A stretch of 64,000 nucleotides of DNA, taken from the NCBI RefSeq assembly GCF_000004825.1, contig NW_008805103.1, positions 737,171 through 801,170 of the forward strand, in the 5' to 3' direction. This DNA comes from Heterostelium album PN500. Taxonomy: Eukaryota > Evosea > Eumycetozoa > Acytosteliales > Acytosteliaceae. The position numbers were made by a program, and so were the translations under genes. Positions within the stretch are counted from its first letter, which is position 1, and each line of letters opens with the position of its first letter. The notes under the pieces are model-generated. The model saw only the letters and a list, made by a program, of their open reading frames with translations, was not told where the DNA came from and ran no database searches. Below, piece by piece: positions 35,470 through 45,937 of this stretch.

Positions 35470-37145
35470 TTAACCATTGATATGAGTTTGATTGACGTGA
35501 GTCTCAATTTCATTGGCTGAGAATTTCTTGAAGCAGAAAGGACAGTCATGCATTTGTTGTTGTGGCTGTGATGATGCTGTTGGTTTCGATACCTGTGGTG
35601 ATGGTTGCTGTTGTTGTTGTTGTTGGGGTGGTTGTACTACAGGTGGCAAATGCGAGGTATTGGGTTGTTGGTGCATGTACAGGTAACCTCCACCGTATGA
35701 GTGCATTGGTGGTGGAGCAAACTTTGGTTGGAAGCTTGGAGGAGCATCTTTCATGAACTGACCGTTTTGTTGTTGCTGTTGAGCGATTTGTGATTGTGTA
35801 AGACTGCTTTGTTGTTGAGCCTGTTGTTGTTGTTGTTGTAATGTTTGTGATAAACTTGGTGATTGTTGAGGTTGTTGTTGTTGTTGTTGAGCCTGTTGTT
35901 GTTGTTGTGGATTCTGTGGATCATATCTCATTGGTTGATATTGGAGTGACTTTACTGGGTAGAGTGGAGTGTTGGGTGGTTGGAATGGATGGATCACTTG
36001 GCTACCACCTGGATTCTGGACGGCGCCACCGACGGGAACGGCACCCTCTGGTACTGGGAAGGTTGGGGGGAAACTTTGTGGAATGATCATACCAAATGGT
36101 GTATGTTGTACTTGATGTATTTGTTGTTGTTGTTGTTGTTGAGGTTGTGCCTGTGGTGCCTGTGCTGGTTGTTGTTGTTGTGGTGGTTGACCCTGTAGTG
36201 CTAGTTGTGGTGGTTGTTGCTGTTGTTGTTGTTGCTGTTGTTGTGGTTGAGCCAAGAGTTGATCACATTTCTGATCTACAACCTTTAGCTTTTCTTCTAA
36301 ACTCGCTATCTTTTCATTGGATTTATTTACAATCTCTAAAACACTCTCAAATTTACTCTCCTTTTAAATAGTTATAAATATTAGTTTGTTGTTGTTTTAA
36401 ATGTAGAGGTATTTTGATTGCTTACAACTAATTTCATAAGTTCAGTGATTTGATTACTTAATACAACATTATTGTTGTTATTGTTGGTGGTAGTGGAAGT
36501 AGTGAACATTGCTGGAGGTGATTGTTGTTGTTGCTGTTGTTGTTGTTGCTGCTTGTATTGTTGGAAGAATGGTAATGTAGTTGGTGTAGTTGGTGTAACG
36601 GTGGCTGGTTGTGGTGGCGATGGTGTGGTAGTGGTCGCAGATGGTGATTGTGTTTGGACAGCTACAACAGGTGTTGGACTGATTGGATTTGTAGTTGGTG
36701 TTGGCGTTGGAGATGTGACTTGAGCTGGAACAGGTGATTGTACAGATGCATGTGGACTTGTAGTAGAGGTTGCTTGGCCGGTTACTGAAGATGATGATGA
36801 TGTTGTTGGTGGTGGTGGTGTTGGATTTGGTGATGATGGTGGCATATAGAATGAATATGCTGGAGGTGGTGCTTGTGCTTGTGGCTGTGGTGGTGGTGAT
36901 TGATGTACTTGTGGTGGTAGGTGTGATGGTTGTTGTACTGTACTACTACTATTACTATTGACATTTGATGATGGCAATAGATAATCTATATCACTGGTGG
37001 AGGTCGATGGTGAGCCAACAGAGGTATCGCTGTTGGTCGACGCTGTCGGATAGACAGTCGATTGCACTATGAATCCATCTGAATCATCTCTTTCACTGCT
37101 ACTACTACTGATATCATTTGAGAAATTATATAATCCGCTACTCAT
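35470..37145 (-). CDS. Ser/Pro- and Gln-rich protein with coiled coil and C-terminal zinc finger
   Basis: Two exons, complement(join(35470..36360, 36427..37145)) with exon 1 ending at 36426, phase 0, about 536 residues. Residues 1-235 are Ser/Thr/Pro-rich with a short poly-Gln and poly-Asn. The splice junction creates a coiled coil (LMKLV-ESKFESVLEIVNKSNEKI, ASLEEKLKVVDQK). Residues 285-500 are strongly Gln/Pro-rich. The C-terminus, DCPFCFKKFSANEIETHVNQTH, is a single C2H2 finger resembling the ubiquitin-binding fingers of optineurin, NDP52 and TAX1BP1. A ubiquitin-binding adaptor is a reasonable idea, but the finger could equally bind something else. Confidence 0.75.
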
Positions 37146-37721
37146 TACTTTTTACTATTTACTATTATTTTTGTTTACTTTATAGTTTTTATAATTTAAT
37201 TTACAATTATGATTGTTATTTATGATTAATGAAAATCAATATTTTTAATAATATTTCTTTGATTGAACAAACTTGGCTAAATTATAGTTAATATAATTTA
37301 ATTGAATTGAAATTGTGTTGTTGTGAGTGGATAATTAAAAGTTTAGTTGTCAATAAAATAAAATAAAATAAAAAAAGATAAATTAAAAAAAAAAAGTAGT
37401 GTTTTATGTCACTGGGGGATGAACAAAAACAACAAAAAAAAAAAAAGAATTTAATTTTTGAAAAATTGTTTTGTGTTCTCAAAATTTGAGGAATGGCTGA
37501 AAAAATACTTTGTTTTTTAAAAAACCAGAAATATATTGGCAGATTTGCGCTTACAACAATGAAAAGTATAACAAGGATGTTGCTTGGCAAGCAAACAAGC
37601 AACAAAGATATTATTTTCAACTATTTCAATTGAAATAGTCATTATTAGACGTGGCAAAGTTATAACTTTGTAATCAGCATTGCGTTTTTATTCATAGTCG
37701 TTGTCTTTTATGATTTATTCA
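37146..37721. other. intergenic, no gene seen
   Basis: AT-rich with A/T homopolymers. Promoter side of the zinc-finger gene and 3' flank of the UXT gene. No other signal. Confidence 0.5.
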
Positions 37722-38466
37722 TTAGTTTAAAGTTTTTAGGTCCGCTAAACCTTTTTCCATTAAGTCTATCTTTGATCGCACGGAATTTATACTTTTTGAT
37801 ATCTTTTCTTGTTTTCTGGTTGATTGATTGATTTAAAAAGATAATAAAGTTATGTTAATAAAATTAATTGCAATAATGATATGATAATAGAACATACTGA
37901 TTTAATATATCTTCTCTTTTCTTTATGAATTCGATTGCTTCGCTTAACGTAAACTGTACACTTATATCCAATCCTATATTTATAAAAATCTTTGATGTAT
38001 CAGCACTGATAGGTAAATAGATCGATAGATTAAGCTTGTTAGTTAGTATAAATGAATAGCATTATCATTGCTGAGGAGTAGATTAATGTATTGTTATTCA
38101 TACACTTTTGCTTTTGTATAACATTCACAACCTAAATTTATCATTGTTTTCATATCTTTCATCTTATTATCTATCAATAGTTCTATATTGCTTTTTAACT
38201 CAAGACTAAAGGTATTTTAAGAGAAAAGTAAGTTAGTAGGTAGATTAATAAGAAAATATTCATTCAACATCAACAGAGATAAAAACATACAAAGTTTGAA
38301 GTTCATTATATATGTATTGTTTTGATTCTAGTAGTTTATTTAGGTCAGCTCTTAGCGTTTCATTTATATATTGATTATAGTAATCTATTGATTCATCTAT
38401 ATACGATGATGATGATTCAGATTCATCGTTATTGCTTTGTGTTGTTGTTGTTGTCTTTTGTACCAT
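37722..38466 (-). CDS. uxt: UXT homologue (prefoldin alpha-like)
   Basis: Four short exons, complement(join(37722..37815, 37898..38005, 38104..38205, 38291..38466)), all junctions in phase 2, give 159 residues against 157 in the human protein. The Ser/Thr-rich start leads into a helix (YINETLRADLNKLLESKQ). NLGCECYTKAKV-ADTSKIFINIGLD forms the beta-hairpin region, FTLSEAIEFIKKRE starts the C-terminal helix, and the end is KIDLMEKGLADLKTLN. These match the UXT pattern NLGC-x(n)-V-x-DTS-x-I-x(4)G. UXT belongs to prefoldin-like complexes acting with R2TP in assembly of polymerases and PIKKs. This role is family knowledge. Only pieces of it are visible as longer open frames. Confidence 0.88.
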
Positions 38467-38647
38467 TTTTAGACAAATATATTTATTTGTATGATTTTAA
38501 TTAAAAAAAAAAAAAAAAAAAAACGAAAATCTATAAAAATTTTAAAGACAAGAAACATTGGATTACCAATTCGAGTTAACTTTTATCATTTTTATTATAA
38601 ATCATTATTACATTCATACTGTATGAAAAAAAAAAAAAGAAGTTTGT

Positions 38648-39413
38648 TTAACAACTCAATAGTAAATTATTATTTATCACTTCAATTAATTTATTCTTTA
38701 ATATTGTTACAGAATTTATTACTACGTGTGGTTGGTGAATTCTGATATGTGTACTTAGAATTGACATGAACTGTAGTAGTTTCTCGATAGCTTCTTCAGA
38801 GTTAAATCTTAGATGTGGTGCGTTGAGATATATATAGGCACGCATGTTTGTATCAGGGTCGTCTCCGAACTTTCCCAAACCAGTGTTGCAGTTCATACAA
38901 AGAATACCCTGATTTCACCGGTCTTATGATCGTGGTCTAGGTGTATTTTTTTTTGTTTATAATATTTTTCAAATCATTCTTACAAATGCCACATTTATCA
39001 TCTTGTTTCTTTTGCAATTCATTCTTTTCTTCTATACCTATTCCTTTATTTATAGTTAGTATAGTTAGAACAAAAAAAATTAATAGGTTTTAAAAATATA
39101 CTTACCATATTTTTTTTCGAAAGTACGAATCACTTGCACAAACTTTACATGTACCTTTTTTTCCTCTCCTTATTTTATTAAGATTTCCTTTAGAGAAATC
39201 ATCCGAAATCTTTATTACTTTACATTTGGGACATAAATAGCGTTCTTGAGTGGTAATTCGAGTTAAAACATTCTTTATTGTTACTGGTATTGGTATTGGT
39301 ATAGTTACTGGTTTTGGTATTGGTATTGTTACTGGTTTTGGTATTGGTATAGTTACTGGTTTTGTATATTCACCTCGAGTTTGCTTAGAATACGATTTTT
39401 TTTGATTTTCCAT
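38648..39413 (-). pseudogene. recombination endonuclease VII-like (HNH) gene, frame-broken
   Basis: The N-terminus (from 39413) has degenerate PVTIPIPK repeats, then a zinc-ribbon pair YLCPKCKVIK...TCKVCASDSYF. An intron (39105 to about 39044) follows. Then come CGICKNDL, HLDHDHKTGEIR, GILCMNCNTGLGKFGDD and MRAYIYLN, which are the conserved order of endonuclease VII (PF02945): C-x2-C, DHDHKTG, C-x2-C. The pieces lie in different frames. Three single-base shifts are needed: one extra A in the A8 run (39110-39117), one missing A in the A9 run (38946-38954), one missing G in GGG (38907-38909). All are in homopolymers, so either a young pseudogene or assembly error. The N-terminal arrangement resembles phage-type homologues. 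Confidence 0.7.
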
Positions 39414-40048
39414 TTTAAAGTTATTCCTTTACAGGTATTAATTTTAACAAGTTAAATGTATAATTAACTGAATCTAGAGTTATCCGTCACCGCTATTATT
39501 TTTTGTTTTTTTTTATTATTTGTTACACGATAATTGCTACAGAGAATCTAAATTATAGATGAACTTAATAAAAAAATGAAAAAAGTTTAATTATATTGTA
39601 ATATATAGTAATTCAAATTGAGAAGCTTCTAAGAATATATATTTCAACTTTAGGAAAGTGAACGGAAGATATCAGATTACCAGGGAATTAAAATCATAAT
39701 AAAATATCGGTCCGAGTGTCTAAAACCTACACAATTACGATTTTTGTGTAATAGCAATTTTGCTTAAAAAAAAAAAAAAAAAAAATTACATAAAAATAAA
39801 GAAAATTCTAAGATAAATATGTGATTTTTAATATCTGTGAAAAGATAGATTGTTATCTATTTTTAAAAAAAAGAAGTTGTTCGATGCCACTTAATAATTA
39901 TCTGTTTATCTCTTTTCATAAATTTATTTTTTGAAAAATAGTTTGAATAAATGATGTTCATTCAGAACTTGATTTTCACAAAAAATTAAAAAAAAAAATT
40001 TAACACTTGTCTAACCAGTATAAATTCAATATACGAATAAAGAGAAGA
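39414..40048. other. intergenic between divergent genes
   Basis: AT-rich, with a long A run at 39765-39785. It holds the promoter of the rhomboid gene and nothing else recognisable. Confidence 0.5.
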
Positions 40049-41159
40049 ATGTTATCAAAGGGTTCTTTTTTAAAAAATAATAACAATGGATCAAAGTTAG
40101 TGTCATTTGTGACCAGTAGAGCATCAACTCCATTATTATTATTATCAACATCATCATCATCATTCCTATCAAGATCTTTTGTTAGTTCATCAAAATTATC
40201 ATTCAATCATTTAAAATCATTCAATAATAATATTAACATAATTAAAACACCTGTACTCTCTTTAAACAATAAAAGTATCAAAAATATCAATATAAATAAT
40301 AATAGCAGTAGTAGCATATTAACGAGAAAATCAATCATATTCAATAACAATAATAATCAAAATGTATTAATGAGATATAAACCAACACAATCGAATAGAA
40401 ATTATTATCAATCAAGTAGTACTACATCTGCTTCATATATATCATCAAATGCTCTCATTTGGGCTATCATTGCAATCAATGGTATAATTTTTAGTATGTT
40501 AGTTCCACATCACAGTGTTATACTAAAAAAAAACAAACTAACTAACTAACTAACTATTATTAAAACATTATGTAGTAATATGGCAAGATAAAACACAAGA
40601 TAATCAAATTTTTATGTACAAGAACTTCACTTTGTCAACACAGAATCTAAGAGAACGTCCTTATACACTGCTGACAGCAGCATTCTCTCATAACGATCTA
40701 CAACATTTCCTCTTTAATATGTTAGGTCTCTATACGATTGGAGGTTCACTGCTTGCTGCCACTGGCACACCGTTGTTCCTCGGACTCTACTTGGGTGGTG
40801 CAGTATTCAGTAGTTTCATCTACTGCTTCCTCGAGCAGCGAAAACAACAACAGCTACTAAAACAACAACGTGGAATGTTCTCATATCAACAAGTAGTTAG
40901 ACACGGTCTCGGTGCATCGGGTGCATTGTCAGCGGCGATGGTGTCATTCGCCTGTATGTTCCCACACTCCACCTTCTTGTTGATGGGCATAGTTCCAATG
41001 CCTGCATGGGCAATGGTAACACTCTACATGGGTTACGACTTCTATCACGAATATCGTCATTCCAATACTGGTGTTGCACATACTGCACATCTTGGTGGTG
41101 CGCTCTATGGAGGTTTATTCTATCTCACTCTACTTAGAAAGAGAAATTATTTCTATTAA
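40049..41159 (+). CDS. mitochondrial rhomboid-family intramembrane protease (PARL-like)
   Basis: Two exons, join(40049..40493, 40576..41159), phase 1, 342 residues. I start at the ATG at 40049 because the open frame upstream has no earlier ATG. The first ~125 residues are Ser/Asn-rich and basic, without acidic residues, like a mitochondrial presequence. Then come transmembrane segments, starting with NALIWAIIAINGIIF. The rhomboid core contains FSHNDLQHFLFNMLGLY, GLGASGALSA with catalytic Ser near 263, and VAHTAHLGGALYGG with catalytic His near 320. The protease likely sits in the inner membrane and cuts membrane proteins in the bilayer, as PARL/Pcp1 does. Confidence 0.92.
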
Positions 41160-41234
41160 AATAATAATAATAATAATAATAATAATTAAATACCATTGTA
41201 ATAATATATATTGTTTTATATTTGTTTTGTTTTA

Positions 41235-42477
41235 TTATGATAACATTGATAATAGTTTATCTGTAATATCTAAAATTGATTTGGTGGATGATGAATTTGG
41301 GAAGTCACAAACTAAACATTTACCATTCTCTGCACAATATCCTAAGTTCTGTTGAAAGAATAACATTAGTTTGTTAGTTATTGTAATTAGTTTGTTTTTA
41401 ATTTAGTTATAAACATACTGTATCTATTGGTATTTTCCCTAGGAATGGAATGTTATATTGATTGGCAAGTTTGATTCCACCTTCGGATTTAAAGATTTCT
41501 GTTATTTCTTCACAGCATGGACATGCATATCCAGAGAGATTCTCAACGATTCCCAGTATTTTGATACCCATTTTCAGACAAAAGTTGATTTCTCTTTTGA
41601 CGGTATCCACTGAGAGATCCTGTGGTGTTGTGACAATGATGGCACCGTCTGGCTTACAACTGCCGCTGAGTGCTTCCACCACCGAGAGATGTTCATCACT
41701 GGTGCCAGGCGGTGTATCTACCACCAGGAAATCTTGTCTACCCCAGAACGTATCCTTAAGGAATCGGTTGATAATGTTTGTTTTTCTTGGACCACGCCAA
41801 ACGATGCTGTTGTCCGAGTTGGCCAGTAGCGCACCGACCGACATCACCGCTATATTCTGATGACCTGGTGATCGTGGTTTGAGCGGTGTCCAGCCAGCTT
41901 CAGAGTTGACAACAGGCAATCCTTCGATTCCCATCAACTTTGGAATAGACGGTCCACATATATCGACATCGAGCAACGCCACCTTTTTATTTCTAGCTGC
42001 CAAACTATAGGTGAGCAGCGATGCTACTGAACTCTTTCCAACACCACCTTTTCCAGACAACACCAATAGTTTATGTTTGATTACTTTCATTCTTATATCT
42101 ATTGCTTTCTTATCTGTAGTGGTAGATATATAAACAATATTAAGTTAAGTTTTCGATTACTCTAATAATGTTGTTAGCTAATTACCTGTATTTTCAGTCT
42201 GTTGTGAACTACATAGATCTTTACCAGGACAACCCTGGCATACAGATTCTTGACCTACTTGACCAGTACTCGATGGACAACCTTTAAATGTTACCATTTG
42301 ATCTTCAGTACCATATTTTAATTCAACTGAATCACTTGCTATAAATTGTTCTATATTTACATTCTTTTTTTCACTATTTGTTTCTTGTTGTTGTTGTTGT
42401 TGTTGCGGTTGTTGATTATTAGACTTTGATCCACAACCACCACCTCCACAACATTGAGATTTACCACATCCTGACAT
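41235..42477 (-). CDS. nubp1: cytosolic Fe-S cluster assembly factor Nubp1/Nbp35
   Basis: Three exons, complement(join(41235..41348, 41419..42113, 42186..42477)), give 366 residues. The N-terminus has a Cys/Gly-rich start (MSGCGKSQCCGGGGCG), a short poly-Gln, then the Nbp35-specific four-Cys cluster GCPSSTGQ...VCQGCPGKDLC that holds a 4Fe-4S cluster. The P-loop LSGKGGVGKSS is at about 116-126, with DVDICGPSIP, VVDTPPGTSDEH and the bridging CPCC near the end. The last exon (NLGYCAENGKCLVCDF) is short. The protein is the scaffold that builds Fe-S clusters for cytosolic and nuclear proteins, with Cfd1/Nubp2. The poly-Gln insert explains the extra length. Its 3' end is 76 bases from the rhomboid gene. 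Confidence 0.94.
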
Positions 42478-42825
42478 TAATTAATTAATTAATTAATTAT
42501 ATGTAAATAAATAAAAACTGATTTAATCAAAAAAAATAAGTCATCTTAATTTTTATTAATAAAAAAATCTTAAAAAAAAATAAAACAAAAAAAAATTAGT
42601 TCATGAATATTTAAAATTTAACTTTTAAAATGTGTTAAATTCTATCTTTGTTTCATATCACAAAAATCAAATAAGATTACTTTTTTTTAACACATATTTG
42701 ATCAATTCTAGAAAAAGGATCCTATACTAAAAAAAAGATATTTTGAAAAAAATATCTAATAGTTTTTTTGTTAACCACATTAATTAATTTGAGTGATTTT
42801 TGAACAAATAAAAACAAAATATATA
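42478..42825. other. divergent promoter region
   Basis: About 350 bases of AT-rich sequence between nubp1 (minus) and the second FNIP gene (plus). A TTAATTAA repeat follows the nubp1 start (about 42478-42500). Confidence 0.45.
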
Positions 42826-44925
42826 ATGAAAACAATATTATCTCTATCAATAAATATATTAAATAATATATTAGATTATTTAACCAATGTAGATATAGTA
42901 TGTTTTATATTAAGTCATCCTAAACTCTATAAAGAACGATTCAGTTTTAGACTTCAGTTGGAATGTGCATCGATACCAGAGACAGGTGTAGTGCCAAGAC
43001 CAATAGTTTCAATATTCGAAGATTCAGACTTCAATGCAATTGAACCATCGGAGGCCATCAGAAGATTCTACTGCGCACAGACATTCATCTCAACGAAACA
43101 AACACACTTTAAAAACAATACATTTAGAAAGATGCTTTTTAAACAATTGAATTTTGATCAACCCATTTCAAGTAAGATAAAACAGTTATGTTACCTATTT
43201 ACTTTTTCTAATTGAATGGTTTACAAAATCATAGCATTCACTTGGAATTCTTTGGAGCAATCATCGTTTTTTCAGAGAAAATCATTAATATCCTATTGTA
43301 TTCCATCGGATTGTACAAATTTGATTATCGATCAATCTGATGATCTAAGTGGAGTTCCAAGTACTGTCAGTTCTCTTTGTATCGGCGATAATGTAAATGA
43401 TATCTATTGTGCTAAAAAGTGGAATACTCCCAACTTTAAGAAGAGTTATAGGCTGAATGGTAATTCTCTACCGAAATCACTTCGAACACTTTATTTGGGT
43501 GGCCATTTCAACGATATCATCAATGTAAATATACTACCGGATGGCATTACACATTTGGTTTTCGGTAGTTACTTTAATAGTCCACTGGCAGTCGGTAGTC
43601 TACCAAAGCAATTGAAGATTCTTCAGTTTGGCGAGCATTTCAATCAACCGCTCTCAGTTGGTCTACTACCAGACACTCTTGAGGTATTGCATTTCGGAAT
43701 TGAATTTAACCAGGAGTTGGACACCCCAGCCGGAAGGTCGATGTTGCCCGCCAATCTAAAGTCGCTAAATCTCGGTAGTCGTTTCGATAGACGTCTCAAT
43801 CCCTACACTTTGCCAGCTTCTTTGGAGCGCTTGATGTTGAGTACTATGTTCGATCACGGTTTGAATAGCGATACTCTTCCAGCCAATCTTAAAGAACTGA
43901 CAATTAGCTTCAACTACAATAAAGTAATACCACCTGGAGCACTACCCAACGGTCTGAAGAAACTGAGAATACTCTCAACTCGATGCCAGCTGCTGGAAGG
44001 TGCCATTCCAGCTTCAGTTGAAACACTATATCTTGGCACCGATCAAGTGTTGGTCGGTTTGGCAATAGATTCGCTAAATCTAAAGAAATACATTGTCAAC
44101 TCTGACAATGAACATCGACTCTCAAGTACTATTGAATCGTTTACCTGCATGAATAACAGCTATTACAACAATCCCGATGGAAGGACATTAACCGCAGAGG
44201 GTTTCAATCTACATTCGCTGGTGGAGTTGAATCTTCAGAATCTCACATTGGATCATTTCGATCATCTAAGACTACCGCCAACTCTCAAAAGACTCTACAT
44301 GCCAATCGGTAGATTCAACCAACTACTCCCACCGCACTTCTTCCCCGACGGTTTGGAATTCATTGATTTCGGTCATAATCTAGTCACCAGTATTCCTGTG
44401 GTACCAAACACAGTTAAACACATGGTGTTCCGCTCACGCGACGTCAAACCCACCAATAGAATTCCACCTTCAGTCAAGAAAGTCGAATTCCATTCGCAAT
44501 TGCCTGAATTCCCAGTGGCTATATTAAGCGATGGCATTGAGACTATAACATTGGACGAAAGTTTGGATCTTACATTCAAAGTCAAACAACTTCCACCATC
44601 GCTCAAAGAGATTGTTATCCCCTCAACAAGCTCGCCAATCCACATTTCACGAGTGCCCCATTCCATTCGATTGACAATCAACCACGGAACAGCAGAGAAA
44701 CTCTCCTTCAAGAACAACAAACTACTCAAATACATGATGGAATCAAGACGTAGTTTTGACTTACAAGTACAAAGCTTAAGATTGTCGTTCAAGTTCCTCG
44801 ATGAATCGAATCTGCTCGTGTTGTCGGAGCGTTTGGAGGGTGGAATCATAAAGAAAGACAAGTTGAAGAAATCCGATTTCTTAGAGGATCATATCAATAA
44901 ATTTATTCGTTTGGTATCGTTATAG
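42826..44925 (+). CDS. FNIP-repeat protein with F-box-like N-terminus
   Basis: Two exons, join(42826..43171, 43235..44925), phase 1, 678 residues. The start is the ATG at 42826. The frame upstream opens only with a GTG. The N-terminus (LSINILNNILDYLTNVDIVCFILSHPKLY) looks like an F-box. From about residue 165 there are FNIP repeats such as LYLGGHFNDIINVNILPDGI, FGSYFNSPLAVGSLPKQL and FGEHFNQPLSVGLLPDTL, becoming degenerate after about residue 450. It shares its overall design, intron position near the end of the F-box region, and a GGII(P)K-S/D-K-L closing segment with the gene at 7613, so the two are paralogues. Its TAG stop overlaps the coding end of the convergent gene. Confidence 0.92.
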
Positions 44926-45569
44926 TAATTTTAGATGTTTAGTTACACTGTCGACGGCGGCTATTGGTGCAGGACCGACTGCCAACACCGTGCGTGATCC
45001 ACTTGCAATTTGAGTGCGACCTGCATCGATAACCAAATAATGTGGAAGACCAGCTTCTTTTGCTGCTTTCTCCAAATCCATCAATTCTTTTTCGTTGTTT
45101 GTCTTTAAAGTAACTTTAGCTTGTCCGAAAACTTCCCATTGTTTTAACATCTTGTGATATTTCTGATTTCTCTTTGCTCTATAAACAAATTGTTTACAAA
45201 AAAACATATCATATTAGATTGACATTGTCTTTTTATCTTAATTATTTATATTATGTAATATATATTTTACCTTTTATATGATCCTAATGTTGCATGACAA
45301 CATTGTGCAGCAATCTTGCCTTTTGTCATCTCTAAATCGGTTCTAACTACCAAGACCATCTTACATGCACCTATACTCTTGTCCTCTTCGATATCGTAGT
45401 CGCTATCGCTATATTCTTCGTCTTCACTCTCGTCTTCGCTTTCTTCGATGACAGGTTCCTTTGCGACCACTGGTTTACTCAGCCATTTCGACAAGACAGC
45501 ACCTGTCATCATCGAGAGTGCAGAACTGACAATCAGAGTACCAACTGAAATTGATTTCTCTTCAAACAT
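44920..45569 (-). CDS. peptidyl-tRNA hydrolase 2 (Pth2/Bit1)
   Basis: Two exons, complement(join(44920..45178, 45271..45569)), phase 2, 185 residues. A hydrophobic N-terminal segment ([18 protein letters not shown]) probably anchors the protein in the mitochondrial outer membrane, followed by an acidic linker ([18 protein letters not shown]). The catalytic domain begins [21 protein letters not shown], with CHATLG; then [14 protein letters not shown] and [31 protein letters not shown]. All are Pth2 signatures. It releases peptides from peptidyl-tRNA that has dropped off ribosomes. Its stop (44922-44920) lies beside and within the stop region of the convergent FNIP gene, giving a six-base coding overlap. 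Confidence 0.94.
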
Positions 45570-45937
45570 TATAACAAAATAATAATAAAAATAATATACA
45601 ATATATATAGATCAACGAATTGAAAAAATAAATAATATTTGCTCTTTTTTTAGTGATCATAAAAAGAATCAAAAAAAAAAAAACTTTTTTACAAAATCAA
45701 TTAACTATTTCTAGGATTTTTATAATAATAAATGTTTAAAAAGAAAATATATTAATAACAACTACATTTGATATTATATTATTATTATTGATCGGTTTGA
45801 AGAAATTTTTGAAAAAAAAAGTTGTAGAAAAAACACCATTAAAATGATTTATTCTCTTGAAAAACACCATTAAAATAAAATAATTGTGCACTTATTTTTT
45901 TAATTACTTGATTCTAATTATATCAATTTATTTTTTC
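45570..45937. other. intergenic, no gene seen
   Basis: AT-rich. The short direct repeat AAAACACCATTAAAAT occurs twice (about 45831-45845 and 45860-45875). Confidence 0.5.

Noticed and set aside
41157-41187. AAT trinucleotide run after the rhomboid gene
   Set aside because: Ordinary microsatellite of the 3' flank, of a kind common in AT-rich dictyostelid DNA.
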